A stretch of DNA of 64,000 nucleotides from NCBI GenBank assembly GCA_037447655.1, contig JBBHKE010000675.1:65275-129274 (forward strand), given 5' to 3'. The notes beneath the pieces were generated by a model. It was not told where the DNA came from. It was given only the letters and a program-made list of their open reading frames with translations, and did not search any database. Within the stretch, counting starts at the first letter, position 1. Each line of letters begins with the position of its first letter. The position numbers were made by a program, and so were the translations under genes. This DNA comes from Zygnema cylindricum. Lineage: Eukaryota > Streptophyta > Zygnematophyceae > Zygnematales > Zygnemataceae. Below, in pieces: positions 46,453 through 58,456 of the stretch.

Positions 46453-49310
46453 TCAGCTTGGGAGCGAAAAAGCTTTAGTAAGCATATCAGTAATCATTCT
46501 TGCGTCTGCCAGATAGCATAATTTAATCACCCTAGAGAACACTTTTTCTCTTACAAAGTGTAATCTTACATCCATGTGCTTACTCTTGAAGTGATGACTT
46601 GGGTTAGAGGCAATGGGAATGGCAGCGTGGTTATCACACCAGATCACCTGTGGACCAACCTGCATGTATCGCAGTTCTTGTAACATGGATTTTACCCATA
46701 AGAGTTATTTGAGGGTCGAGCTTGCTGCTATATATTCTGACTCCATTATCGACTGTGCTGTAACCTTTTGAAGTTTGCTGCTCCAGCAACAAGTCTTGTT
46801 CCCAATTTGTAGAATGAATCCCGTGGTGGATTTTCGGCTTGGCATGTCAAGACGGGTACAGTTCATGAAATATATTAAGCTTCCCAGAATCTGTCTATGA
46901 GGTATTAGTGTCATAGGATCATTCTCCCTTGACTCTAAATACTCGCTTACAATGACACCCGGTTTTGTCTCTTCTCCCTCTTCTCCCAAAACTCCAGTGG
47001 AGTTAGACATCCCTTTGCCCCCCGCATTCCATACTCATCTAACATGTTTCCAATAACCTTTTTTTGAGTCAACTTTATTACTTTTTTATTTCTGTCCCTC
47101 TCTACCTGGATACCCAAAATATATTTTGCCTCACTGAGGTCTTTCATCTAGAAGCGTTAATTTAAAGCAGTTTTGATTTTGTTAATATTAGCCATTGATT
47201 TGCAAATTAATAGTAAATCATCTACATACACCGGTATATATACTATCCCATCCACACCCTTTAGAACATAGACAGAGTGATCAAAACTTATCCTTTAAAA
47301 TCCTAGGCTGGTTAAGAATTCATCAAGCTTCATAATCCATTTCCTAGGGACATGTTTTAGGTCGTACAAAGATAATAACAATTTGCATACTAAGTGCTCT
47401 TTTCCTTGTTTTGCATACATTTCATGCTACTGTATGTAAATGGTCTCCTGTAGTTCTCCATGCAGAAAGGTTGTTTTCACATCCATCTAATGTATTTCTA
47501 TATCTTCTATAGCAACTAGAGACAACAAAATCTTACCTGTTGGAAATCTTACAACCGGGGAAAATGTTTCTTCAAAATCAATTCTTTCCTTTTGATTATA
47601 CCCCTTTGCCACAAGTCTAACCTTATATCGTTCAATGATATTATCAGGATTTAACTTCACCTTGAATACCTATTTGTTGCCGATCGCTTTTCTGTCCAGA
47701 GGAAGGTCCACAAGCTCCGAAGTCTAAGCTTTCATGATCGACTTCATTTCGTCGTTTGATGCCTCGATCAAGTGGTCCCGCTCTGGTGATAAGAAGGCCT
47801 CTCGAATGGTTAGAGGCTCCCATGAGGCTGTCAGGTAGGCGTAGTGAGAGCTTGCTTGCAGGCGGCTAGTGGATCTTCTTTCCTCGGAAATTTTGAGGTT
47901 GAAATTGTCGGATAAGTTGCATTGTGGTTGTTGCGCTGGTTGCGATCACTAGGCATTGACCGTAGTAGGTCCGGTTGGAACTAAACTTGTGAAAGAACAT
48001 GGAGAATCTGGTTGGAACTAAACTTGTGAAAGAACATGGAGAATTTCAAACTCCCGTGTTCCCACCGGTAAAGTTCGTATATGTGGGACAATATCATCGA
48101 TGCAATCTAGAATAACATATTCTGTACTTTTTATTGCTTTTCTTGCTCTGTCATTTCAAATAAATCTATCGAGTCAAGCTCATCCTTAACAATGATGTTT
48201 CTCGCTACAATTATTTTTTGCCTTTCATACACAAAAACTCTATAACCCTTTGAGTGATCATCATATCCTAACAGAATACCTGGTACTCGTTTCGGTTCCA
48301 TCTTCCATCTATCATTAGATGTATCCACGATATAGCATTTAATACCAAAGACTTTGAAATGACTAGCATCTGATTTTCTTCCTGTCCAGATCTCGTAAGG
48401 AGTAGTCTCTTCCGATCTTGATCCTATCCTATTCTTAATATAAACCGCACAATTTAGAGCTTCAGCCTAGAATTTCGGATCCACATTTTTATTTGCAAGC
48501 ATCGACCTAGAGCTCTTTGTGAGGGTTCTATTTAATCTCTCCAAAACCCCATTTTGTTCCGGTGAATACGGAACAGGCAAAAGATGACTAATACCTTAAT
48601 CAACTAAAAAGGCTTCAAATTCCTTCGAAGTATATTCCTCACGATTGTCCGATCTGAACTCCAAAATTGGTAAGTTATGGAGTTTTTCAACCCATGCTTT
48701 ATTTTGTTTGAAGTGACCAAACACTTCGCTCTTTTCTTTCATGAAGTAAACTTTTGTAAACCTGGAAAAATCATCTGTGAAGTTGACTATATATTTTATC
48801 CCCCCGGCAGATGGTACATTCGCAAGACCAAAAACATCAGAATGAATTTGCTGTAAGAGTTTAGTTGACCGATGTTCAAACTCTTTACGGAATGGCAGTC
48901 TGTGGATTTTGCCTAAAGCGTAGCCATCACATGTTTTAACCGGCTGATCTGTGATTGATACACCATCTATTTTTCCAACAACTACCATTTTTTTCAGACT
49001 ATCATAATTTACATGGCCTAATCTTTTATGCCCTAACTCATCTGAAAGTTAAACACCGGAGAACAAAACATCATTCTCCTTGGTATTAGCCATATCCATA
49101 TGGTACATTTTGCTACTATCTCTAGTACCTGTTACTACAACCTTGCAATTCTTGCTAACAACCTGCCATTCTTGCTAACAACCTACCGACCATTTTTCAA
49201 ATTAATCCCAAAGCCTTTACTCTCGACCAAGGACGTAGAAAACATATTTTTCTTAAAGTCAGGAACAAAAAGGACATTGTAAAGGGTCCTTTCACTTGCT
49301 TTTCCTTCTA
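46453..49310 (-). pseudogene. Copia C pol (protease end, integrase, RT, RNase H), degenerate
   Basis: Reading leftwards from the B insertion: end of the protease (LYNVLFVPDFKKNMFSTSLV, 49282-49223), pre-integrase (CDGYALGKIHRLPF), integrase core (IVNFTDDFSRFTKVYF, RSDNREEYTSKEF with GE changed), linker and GYRVFVYERQKIIVARNIIV (48131-48328), RT fragments (KARLVAKG region near 47600; DDLL near 47215), DLSEAKYILGIQVERD (46947-47147), the connection SLIYFMNCTRLD and RNase H (KSTTGFILQIGNKTCCWSSK, then SNPSHHFKSKHMDVRLHFVR). At least ten stops or shifts are present. Confidence 0.85.
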
Positions 49311-49315
49311 CATCA

Positions 49316-50369
49316 TGAAACTCTGAGACCTCCATAAGTCCTCAGAGTGGACAGCTTCCAAGAAGCCTCTAGGATAACCCTGACCCCTTTGTGCTTCAGC
49401 AAAAATAACTGCCACCCTGGCACAAAATAACTGACCAACTTCACCCTTGTGAAGGCAAGACTCCCCTGAGTTGATAGCAAAAAGAATCTCTGAATTTGCT
49501 CCCCTGAGCAGTAAGTTATGGAGGGTCAAAGTTGACCTTTTGTACAGAAGCTCTTTGGGAGAGAGGGTCCTATCTTCTTATTTTTCTAAGTCCTATCTCT
49601 CTCACAGACTCTATCTATTGATGTACGGAGCCAATCAGATTTCAGTTGCGTACACAAAAGTACAGCTGCCGGTGTACTTTCTGTACGGACATCGTACGAC
49701 ATGGCCTTAATGTCAACACGTGGTATGTCCGGATTCGCTCCCTTAATCTTCGGAGATGCCGCGATCCAATGTCATTCCGCCACGTGTCATCCGATGTGGC
49801 GATGACCACAAACCGCCGAAATCCTCTTCCGCGATCTCGGCGTTAATTCTGGCCGTCTGATTAAATTCACATTTAATCGTAGCCGTAATAAATACATGCG
49901 TGGTATTCATTTCACTAAAGCAATAAATGCGCGGTATTGGTTTCGTATCCGTACTGGAATCCGTACTTTTACATTTACTGGATATATGTCTCCCGTAAAC
50001 AGTTACAGTTAAATGAACAACCCTACGTTTAAATGTTTAAATAATTATCAAACCTTATAGTACGTAACACTACTTTTAGACTTAAAGGCTAAGGCTAACG
50101 GCTACCGGCTGTCTGCCAGCCGGTAGGTACTAGGATCAAATCCTGTGGCCGGCACATATCTTTTAGTAAATAAAACCCCTAACTAAAATATATTTTCCCG
50201 TAAACCTCTGGATAGCCTAGGTAGCCATGGCTCTAGCTCCCTCTCCAATTTTTCAGTGACTGCGACAAGTTTGAGAGTTGGAGAGAGAAGTTAGAGGTAG
50301 ACTGCCTCGGCTTCTTTCTTATTTCTATTCAGATCTAGATAATACTTTAAAAGACCATAAATTTCTACA
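49316..50369 (-). repeat. 3' LTR of Copia B
   Basis: Minus strand begins TGTAGAAATTTATGG and ends CTCAGAGTTTCA. Carries an antisense (plus-strand) tRNA-like module at 50090-50160. Confidence 0.92.
50090..50160 (+). ncRNA. tRNA-like module antisense to Copia B LTR (3' LTR copy)
   Basis: A perfect 10-bp hairpin CTACCGGCTG/CAGCCGGTAG (50102-50126) is followed by GATCAAATC (50134-50142), an exact B-box consensus match, and a TTTT run at about 50160. GGCTAACGG just upstream resembles an A-box. Confidence 0.42.
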
Positions 50370-50382
50370 CTCCCCTTATTTT
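50370..50382 (-). promoter_or_regulatory. polypurine tract of Copia B
   Basis: AAAATAAGGGGAG on the minus strand, immediately before the 3' LTR and identical to that of element A. Confidence 0.85.
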
Positions 50383-50394
50383 CTAGTCAATCTT

Positions 50395-51850
50395 TAATTT
50401 CAGACCACACTTTTCCCTGCAGAAAATTAGCATAGGGGAAAGCACAGGTTTGGTCATCATATCTGCTGCCATCTCACTATCTGGTCGGTACTCTAAGCTG
50501 ATTATTTTGTTTTCTACTTTCTCTCTAACAAAGATGAGTCTAATGTCCATGTGTTTAGCTTTAAAATGATGTTTAGGATTGGCAGATATAGCGATTGCTG
50601 CCTGATTATCACAAAAAAATTCTGCACACCACTCTTAAGGTGACCAAGCTCACCAAGCAAAGACTTGACCCACATCAATTCTTTTACAGCAGAGCAAGAG
50701 GCCATATACTCAGCCTCCATGGTGGACTGAGCAATAACTTTTTGATGTTTGCTACTCCAACAGCAAGCCCCATCACCCACATATAATACATATCCAGAAG
50801 TGCATCTCCTCATCGGAGCATCACCATAACTGGCATCACTCCAAGTAGTGATGTCAGTATTCTCCCCACCCAAATGCAACCATAGATCTCTAGTTCCTAC
50901 CAAGTATCTAAGGACTCTCTTAGCTGCCTCCCAATCCTTCTTAGTGGGAGCATTTAGACTTCTACTCAGCACTCCTACAGCTGCAGCTAAATCCGGCCGG
51001 GTACAATTCATAAAATAGATTAGACTTCCCACTACTTGCCTGTAAGGAATAGTCTGCATGAACTTCTGTTCTTCATGAGATAATTCCTCGTCTAAGACTA
51101 TGACTCCTTCTTCCTCACTCCCCTCACTTCCCTTCTTCAACTCCATTGAAGTTGTACAACTATTAGCTTTGTCCATTTGAAATTTTCAAGCATGTTCCCT
51201 ATTGCTTCCTTTTGAGTCAATCTTATAATTTTTCTTTTTTGGTCTCTCTCTACTTGAATTCCCAAAATTTATTTTGCTTCCCCCATATCCTTCATTTCAA
51301 ATCTCCCTTTAAGATCGGTTTGCAGTTTGTTATTTTTTTCCATTGATTTACTTAATACAAGCAAATCATCAACATAAATTGCAATAAATATAAAACCTTC
51401 CTCATCTTCGAAAACATAGATTGAGTGATCTGAGCTGATCCGGATATATCCCAGACCGGTAAGAAACTCATCAAGCTTCTTATTCTACTGTCGAGGCGCC
51501 TGTTTCAAACTATAAAGAGATTTAATCAGCCGGCATACCTTACTCTCCTCTCTTTCCTCCACAAACCCTTCGGGTTTTCGCATGAAGATCTCCTTTTCCA
51601 ATTCTCCATGCAAAAAGGTTGTCTTGATGTCCATCTGGTGCACTTCCATGTCTTTCGCTGCTGTCAGGCTGGGAAGTATACGGACGGAGGGAAATCTGAC
51701 CACCGGGGCAAAAGTTTCCTCGTAGCCAATTCCCTCCTATTGTGTAAATCCCTTTGCCACTAATCGGGCCTTGTAGCGCTCGATTGTGTTATCTGGGTTC
51801 AGTTTTAATTGGAAAACCCACTTACAATCGATTGGGTTTTGGTTAGGTGG
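50395..51850 (-). pseudogene. Copia B reverse transcriptase and RNase H, interrupted
   Basis: Pieces in order: FKLNPDNTIERYKARLVAKG region (51830-51730), VHQMDIKTTFLHGELEKEIF (51703-51485, ends at a stop after LKQAPRQ), a catalytic-loop segment near 51380 (IYVDDLLVL-type), then the long frame 51176-50514 with RQVVGSLIYFMNCTRPDLA, the RNase H start TTWSDASYGDAPMRRCTSGY and AQSTMEAEYMASCSAVKELM. A frameshift follows near 50620. It is closely similar to A. Confidence 0.88.
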
Positions 51851-51865
51851 ACAATCCACTAGCTC

Positions 51866-53700
51866 CTAATTATCAGCTGCCATAATTGAGGCCATCTCCT
51901 CATTGATGGCTGTCTTCCACCGGTTTCTTTCTGGACAAGTCATCGCCTCTCCATAAGTTTGAGGTTCATCTTGATGAGATAGTTTAGTTACCTTGTTATT
52001 AACCTGTTTTTCTTGTAGTCTTTTGCTACTTCTCCTTCCCCCCTCAAAATTTGAGGCCGAAATAGATGGTTCTCGTGGATTCTTTCGAACAAACGCAGCT
52101 TCTCCCCTATCCCTTGATTCCGAATCAATTTCCACCACGTCTTCCGTTTCGGGTAGAGTTGTCACTGGAGTTTCCACAACCGAGTATTTTTCGGTCTGAT
52201 TTGTTTCTGCAAGAATGTCATCTTCTCTAAAACCTGGATAGTTAGGAAGCTCAAAGTCATCGTAATTTTCTGACTCAAATCTGATTTTTACTGACTTTGT
52301 ATATTTGAAAGGATCCACAGACTTTCCTTCGTCCATAACTACTAGATGCTTTACTAAGATTATATCCTCCCTTTTTAGATCATAAACTCTATATCCTTTA
52401 ACATCCTCATCATATCCTAATAAGTATCCCGGTTTTCCTTTAGGATCTAGCTTCGAATTAGACCGATCTGTGTCTAGACTGAATACTTGACTGCCGAAAA
52501 CCTTTAAGTGAGATATGTCTGGTTTACGGCCTGTCCATCTCTCAAAAGGTTTTTGATCTTTTATAGCTGAAGTAAGAACTCTATTTTTGAGGTAATTAGC
52601 ACAGTTCATTGCTTCTACCCAAAACCTTTTTCCTATCTTTTTATCTGACAACATACTTCTAGCATTATCACTTAGTGTTCTATTTAACCTTCCAGCTACC
52701 CCATTCTGTTCCGGGTTTTCTGGAACTGTCTTTTGGTGTTGGACCCCATCTTCTCTCAGAAATTCCTCAAACTGGTTAGAAGTATACTCTCCACCATTGT
52801 CACTCGTTATTCTCTTGATTGGAGTTTCATGGAGTTTTTCGCTCCATGCTTTATATTGTCTAAATTAATTCTGAGCTTCGGACTGACCAATCATCAGTGA
52901 TAGTCATCATAAATCTCTTCCCCCCCGGTGAGGGCACTTTAGCGGTCCCTAAATATCTGTGTGTACTAGATCTAGAATTTTTTCTCCCTTATAGGTGGTT
53001 GTTTTAGGGAAGGGTAATCTGTGTGTTTTACCTTGAGCACATCCACTACAATCACTTATATTATCATTCTCACTATACTTAATCCTTTCCACCACTCTTA
53101 TCTTTTTCATCTCTCTTAACTTGTCTGGATTCACATGCCCAAGCCTCTTATGCCACATCATAATATCATGGACACCATCATAATAAAGTTTCTTCTTTTC
53201 ATTACTTAAAACCAGCCAAAACATCCCATGGCTACCTTTCTCAGCAATGAAATAGACATCCTCTTTAAAACTAGCAGTAAAGACTCCTTCCTTAGTGCTA
53301 ATAAAAAAACCCTTATCATCTAATACGGATGTAGAGATGAGGTTTTTGTTCAGCTCCGGAAGAAACAATACATCGGAGAATGTTACAATGGATGTCTTTC
53401 CTTTTACTAACACTTTCAAATCTACCGATCCTACAAGAGTAGTGGTGACTATCCTCCCATCCCCGTACTCTATCTCTACGGTGGGAATATTTCTTATCTT
53501 AGTGAACAGGTGCCTATCCTTACACATGTGCTAGAGGCATCTGAATCTACAATCCAGCCTGCTTCACCTTTCAATCCACCGTAAGCACATTTCTCCATTC
53601 GTGGAATTTCGACCTCGTTTTTCGCCTCCAACTCCTCATCTAAAAGGAGCTCATCATCCTCGTCCTCGGATTCCGCCTCATGTACTTGTGTCACAAGGGC
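51866..53700 (-). pseudogene. Copia B protease and integrase, interrupted
   Basis: The protease starts GWIVDSDASSTCV (DSGA changed to DSDA) and shifts frame at about 53530. It continues HLFTKIRNIPTVEIEYGDGR to the pre-integrase IMMWHKRLGHVNPDKLREMK and CSGCAQGKTHRLPFPKTTT. The integrase core is broken around 52940-52660. The frame 52654-51866 then carries GKRFWVEAMNCANYLKNRVL and the linker GRRSSKRLQEKQ. Confidence 0.88.
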
Positions 53701-53730
53701 CTTTTTCTTTCCTTTTGGGGTACCACCGGT

Positions 53731-54689
53731 CTACCCCTCTTTTAACCAAAGCTCGGTTAGCTTAGTGCACTCTGCCATATAGTGCCCAAATTTCTTACAA
53801 AATTGACATAAACCTTTAGGAGCCCTTGGTCCGAACTCGTCAGTCAGATTTTTCTGCTCCCTTCCCCCATAGTTTCCGACCGATTTCCGGGAATCCTTGT
53901 TCATCCAATCGGTCGCTGTTGCCAAGGCTTAGCCACTCTTTCCTCCCTTTCGGATCTCAATCGTATTCTCGCGAACGAGAATCATCCCTACCACTGAGTT
54001 CCATATCCACCTTGAGTCCGGCAAGTCATGCACACGGTTGACTATGTTCTCGAACTCATCGGGTAACTTCATCAGTAAATAGTTAACCTTTTCTTTTTCA
54101 CTAAAATCTTTTCCCGCACTCTCTAGCTCCATGAAGAGTGTAGCAAGCTCATTGCAAAAATCCAACATCTTCCTCCCTTTGTATACATACTCCTTAACTT
54201 TCTGATTAGCCAACTGTTGTTGTTGAATCGTACCACTTCGGTACATCTCTATGAGAGCCATCCAAAGATCGGATGCCCTTTCTACCTGCAAATGAGGACA
54301 ATCAAGTCCTTGAGTGAGATGGCGTAGGATGATGTGCTTTGCCGCCATATTGTTGAAGTCCCAGGTTTCAGTATCATTCTCCTCGTTCCTCGGAATAGGT
54401 GACATGAATGCCAACCAGTTGCTATTGGTGTGGTCGCCTCCTTCTCATTTTCTATGTCCACCACCTCTCCTTCTTTTGTTCCCTCCGTTGAAGGTGGATC
54501 CTCTTTTCTGGTGAATCTGCTTCCTCCAAACCTTGGAGGAATTCCAAGACTTGATGGAGGCCCCAACCGTCCACTCACTATCCCCCAAAACCTTTTTTCG
54601 CATAGAGCTCCTATCATCATACTTTCCCAGTATATGAAGCCAATTCTATTAAAGATTGGTACCCTAACCTGAAACTCTGAGACCTCCAT
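53731..54689 (-). pseudogene. Copia B gag, frameshifted
   Basis: Starts at 54689 (MEVSEFQVRVPIFNRIGFI). The first seven codons lie in the LTR and the frame reads through the primer site, as in A. It changes frame near 54410 (DTETWDFNNMAAKHIILRHL, then DLWMALIEMYRSGTIQQQQL and VKEYVYKGRKMLDFCNELAT). A stop and shift at about 53930 lead to the nucleocapsid knuckle CQFCKKFGHYMAEC. Confidence 0.88.
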
Positions 54690-55724
54690 AAGTCTTCAGA
54701 GTGGACAGCTTCCAAGAAGCCTCTAGGATAACCCTGACCCCTTTGTGTTTCAGCAAAAATAACTGCCACCCTGGAAGACAATAACTCTAACCAACTTCCC
54801 CCTTATGAAGGCAAGACTCACTTGAGTCGATAGCAAAAAGAATCTCTGAATTTGCTCCCTTTAGCAGTAAGTTATGGAGGGTCAAAGTTGACCTTTTGTA
54901 CAGAAGCTCTCTGGGAGAGAGGGTCCTATCTTCTAATTTTTCTAAGTCCTATCTCTCTCACATACTCTATCTACTAATGTACAGAGCCAATCAGATTTCA
55001 GTTCTGTACACAAAAGTAAAGCTGCCGGTATACTTTCTGTATGGACACTATACGACATGGCCTTAATGTCGACACGTGGTCTGTCCGGATTCGCTCCTTT
55101 AATCTTCGGAGATGCCGCGATCCAATGTCATTCCGCCACGTGTCATCCGATGTGGCGATGACCACAAACCGTCGAAATCCTCTTTCGCGATCTCGGCGTT
55201 AATTCCGGCCGTCCGATTAAATTCACATTTAATCGTAGCAGTAATAAATACATGCGCGGTATTCGTTTCACTAAAGGAATAAATGCGCGGTATTGGTTTC
55301 GTATCCGTACCGGAATCCGTACTTTTACATTTACTGGATATATTCTCCCGTAAACAGTTACAGTTAAATGAACTATCCTACGTTTAAATATTTAAATAAT
55401 TATCAAACCCTATGGTACGTAACACTACTTTTAGACTTAACGGCTAAGGCTAACGGCTATCGGCTGTCTGTAGGCCGATAGGTACCAGGATCAAATCATG
55501 TGGCCGACACATATCTTTTAGTAAATAAAACCCCTAACTAAAATATATTTTCCTGTAAACCTCTGGATAGCCTAGGTAGCCATGGCTCTAGCTCCCTCTC
55601 CAATTTCTCAGTGACCGCGACAATTTTGAGAGTTGGAGAGAGAAGTTAGAGGTAGACTGCCTCGGCTTCTTTCTTATTTCTATTCAGACCTAGAAAATAC
55701 TTTAAAAGACCATTAATTTCTACA
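54670..55724 (-). repeat. 5' LTR of Copia B
   Basis: Minus strand begins TGTAGAAATTAATGG and ends CTCAGAGTTTCA. Its tRNA-like module has the stem CTATCGGC/GCCGATAG (55457-55481) and B-box GATCAAATC (55489-55497). Confidence 0.92.
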
Positions 55725-55729
55725 CATCA

Positions 55730-56813
55730 ACTAGCAAAGATATATCACCCACATCACGTGTATGGACACTCATCCCACAAGCATAATAAATATTTTTCTC
55801 CGACGTTGTTTTTATATTTTTGAAGATAGCTTTGTTCCACCACCTGTGAGCTGACGCTCTCGTATCCATTATCTATACAGTGTTATTCGGGCCCTCCATT
55901 GCCGCTACCATAGCAAATAGATGCGTTTCACCTTCTTCAGAAAACGTCAAAGTCTTGTCTTAGAGAAATGAAGAAGCCGAAAATAATGCATTTCCACGAG
56001 GTGTAGGCCCCGTGAAGCTTTTTCAGAACTGACTTTGTTGCCATCTCGGCCTATATAAACCTTTTTTGCCAGCCTTTTTTAGCTTAGGACAAAACTTATA
56101 TCCATGACCTCTCTCACTACAATAGAATAAGCATTGTTGGACTGTCTATTTCCACCTTGATTAAATTGTCTCAAATGATTTTGTGAAGTAAACTGATTTC
56201 TTTGTTGATTAAACTCTCCTTTTCTCTCAAATTTTGAATTGAAAGCCTCTACTTGCTCAACATTGAGAATGTTAGATGTAGCTTCCTCTTCTAGTAAAAT
56301 ATTAATTGCTAACTGTAAAGTCCATCTAGCCTTATCTTTCTGTTTGAGCATATCAAACGCTCCTTTCATACTACGAGGGAGACCCCTCATTAGTTATGCA
56401 GCTTGCTGAAACTGAGGAAACACACCTCCTGCACAAGCATGTGCATCTACAAGGATGTGAAATTTGTTAGAATATTCAGCCATTGTACCGCTAGTGTATT
56501 TATAGTCCCAAATTTTTCCAGCCAAGAGAAGTTCTTCCTGGACATTAGCTTTTTCATAATCATGCTTAAGAGATATCCAGATATCAATTGTTTTTTTCAT
56601 TTTTATACGTGACATTACTAAGTCGTCAAATATACATAATTTTAGAATAGAACGAGCTTGAGTATTTTTCTTTGACCATGACATATCAGATTCATCCGGC
56701 GAACCATCCAATATATCCAAAAAATTAGCATTCTCAAAGTGAGTCTCCACCATATCCGCCCAATAAACATATTTCTCCCCTGAGAAGATAGGAATTCTTG
56801 ATGACAGGCCCAT
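55730..56813 (-). pseudogene. Copia C gag and start of protease, degenerate
   Basis: The ATG at 56813 lies inside the primer site. It begins MGLSSRIPIFSGEKYVYWAD, then has SWSKKNTQARSILKLCIFDD and LLLAGKIWDYKYTSGTMAEY, a stop at 56394, and continues MRGLPRSMKGAFDML. A Cys-poor knuckle region (56110-56050) and the protease portion (MSVHTRDVGDI, near 55770) lead to the point where B inserted. Confidence 0.82.
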
Positions 56814-56817
56814 AACC

Positions 56818-57704
56818 TGTTATTCTTCAACCACCAGTGCAGGTGGAGGAGCAGCAATAGTAGTAGAAGTAGACATGATACACTATCAGCAGCTATCAAG
56901 AATCCAACCAAACAACTATTTTCAAGTGCTCACCAAATCTTATACAAGCAACCAAACTTCATAAAGCTCTATCAAATTATAGAGCAGCATAAACACTAGC
57001 AACTCTCAAATTTCCAGCACAATTAACGCAACAACACTCAAGATATAACACTCAAAAGTTTCCCAAAAACTGTTTGCAGTTTTACTTCTTGGAAGTCTAG
57101 ATACATAAAATGCTCTAAGTCCTAGGTCTTATACTCTCGGTGTTCTACCGCCAATAATATGTACCTGAGAGGTAATTCCAAAATCAACCCACCTACTAAG
57201 ATATTCGTGTTCCTAATCTTGGCAATCCAATTTATCATCGTATAGTCAATTTTACTCAGAATCTATATAAAGTGATTGTACAAATACTTATCGGCTAAGT
57301 CACTTGTGATACTCTTATGAATCTCGTCCGTTGACTTGATTCATATCAATCGCAGCTGCGTTGTCCCTTACCGAATCACATTCATATCACGTGCGGCTGC
57401 GGTGTCCTGTACCGAATCATATCCAAGATAACAGCAGCTGCGTTGTCTGTACGAATCATACCCAAAGTAACCGCAAAGCGTTGTCCTGTATGTGTCGCAG
57501 CTGCGTTGTTCTGTCTGCGTCGCAGCGTCGCTGCTGCGCTGCTTTGTGTGCATAGCAGCTGCGCTGTTCTGTCTGCGTTGCAGTGGCGTTGTCTTGTACT
57601 GCACTCAAGTGATGACGCATGTCCTTGTGAAACTTAAGCTACAAATTACTACCCTTTTGCCGTCACACTAATATACTAAGACTTAAAGTTTTCCAAAATC
57701 AACA
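56818..57704 (-). repeat. 5' LTR of Copia C
   Basis: Plus strand TGTTATTCTTCAACC ... CAAAATCAACA. Contains the same GCTGCG-rich short repeats (57480-57600) as the 3' LTR. Confidence 0.87.
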
Positions 57705-58075
57705 ACATTACGCCATCCGTACGGCGGCCTGCATAGCGACGCACAATAATGTTACATTACGCCATCCGTACGACGGTCTTCGCAACGACGCACGAGAAGT
57801 TACATTACGCCATCCGTACGACGGTCTGCACAGCGATGAACTAAATATTCCATTACGCTGCATAGCGACCCATGACAACGTTAAACTACGCCATTTGTAT
57901 GGCGCTCTGCACAGCGGCGCACGACAACGTTAAAATACGTCATCCGTACGACAATCTGCTTAGCGACGCACATCAACGTTAAATTATCCCAGCGATACAC
58001 CAGTCTGTACTGCGGGCGGTCGCACGGCAACGCTACATTGTGCCAGCGGTACGGCTGTCCGTACTGCGAACGGAT
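57705..58075. repeat. ~48-54-bp minisatellite, right part
   Basis: About eight units starting ACATTACGCCATCCGTACG and continuing GACGGTCTGCACAGCGACGC, increasingly diverged to the right. Continuous with 45132-45278 before element C inserted. Confidence 0.88.
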
Positions 58076-58263
58076 AGAAAAAAAATTGAGACAAACACAT
58101 CGCCTATATAAAGGTTTTGCCCAAAGGCGAACAATATTCTCTTGTTTATATACTGATGGCAATGTATCGGACCGATGTCCGATCCACCGAAAAAGCTTTG
58201 CCTGGACTGAAGGTACTTTCGCATGTAACAGAAACTTAGTCTTCTTACTTTGTTTTTTAGCGA
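58076..58263. other. short unassigned spacer
   Basis: No reading frame or repeat recognised beyond CCGTAC-type motifs. Confidence 0.4.
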
Positions 58264-58456
58264 AAAGATTCTTCGTACAGCTTTCAGAGCATTGGTATGT
58301 AAAGAAATGAAATCGTAACTTTAGATTGTGGTGGATGTAGACTTGGGTGTAATTTGCGAGATTGTAGACGCGTACAAAACTCGCGACAATTGATGACGTT
58401 TACAAAATAGAGACAGTTGTAGACGTCTAGCTACTTGTGGCATTATATATGTTTAG

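Larger units (their letters stand above)
49316..55724 (-). mobile_element. Copia LTR retrotransposon B, nested in element C
   Basis: The LTRs are 54670-55724 (5') and 49316-50369 (3'), about 1055 bp each. A perfect 5-bp duplication CATCA sits at 49311-49315 and 55725-55729. The insertion lies in the protease frame of element C: removing B and one CATCA rejoins the frame across LLVD|VEGKA. B shares its polypurine tract and closely similar RT and gag with element A. The degenerate primer site at 54669-54657 (minus) reads GGTTAGGGTACCA. Confidence 0.95.
45279..57704 (-). mobile_element. Copia LTR retrotransposon C, old, interrupted by element B
   Basis: The LTRs are 56818-57704 (5') and 45279-46192 (3'), with TG...CA ends and a perfect 5-bp duplication ACATT (45274-45278 and 57705-57709). 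The internal part is split by element B (49316-55724). LTR copies differ at many sites and by small indels, and the coding region is riddled with stops, so C is older than A and B. Its primer site (56817-56807, minus) reads GGTTATGGGCC, then TG. Confidence 0.9.
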
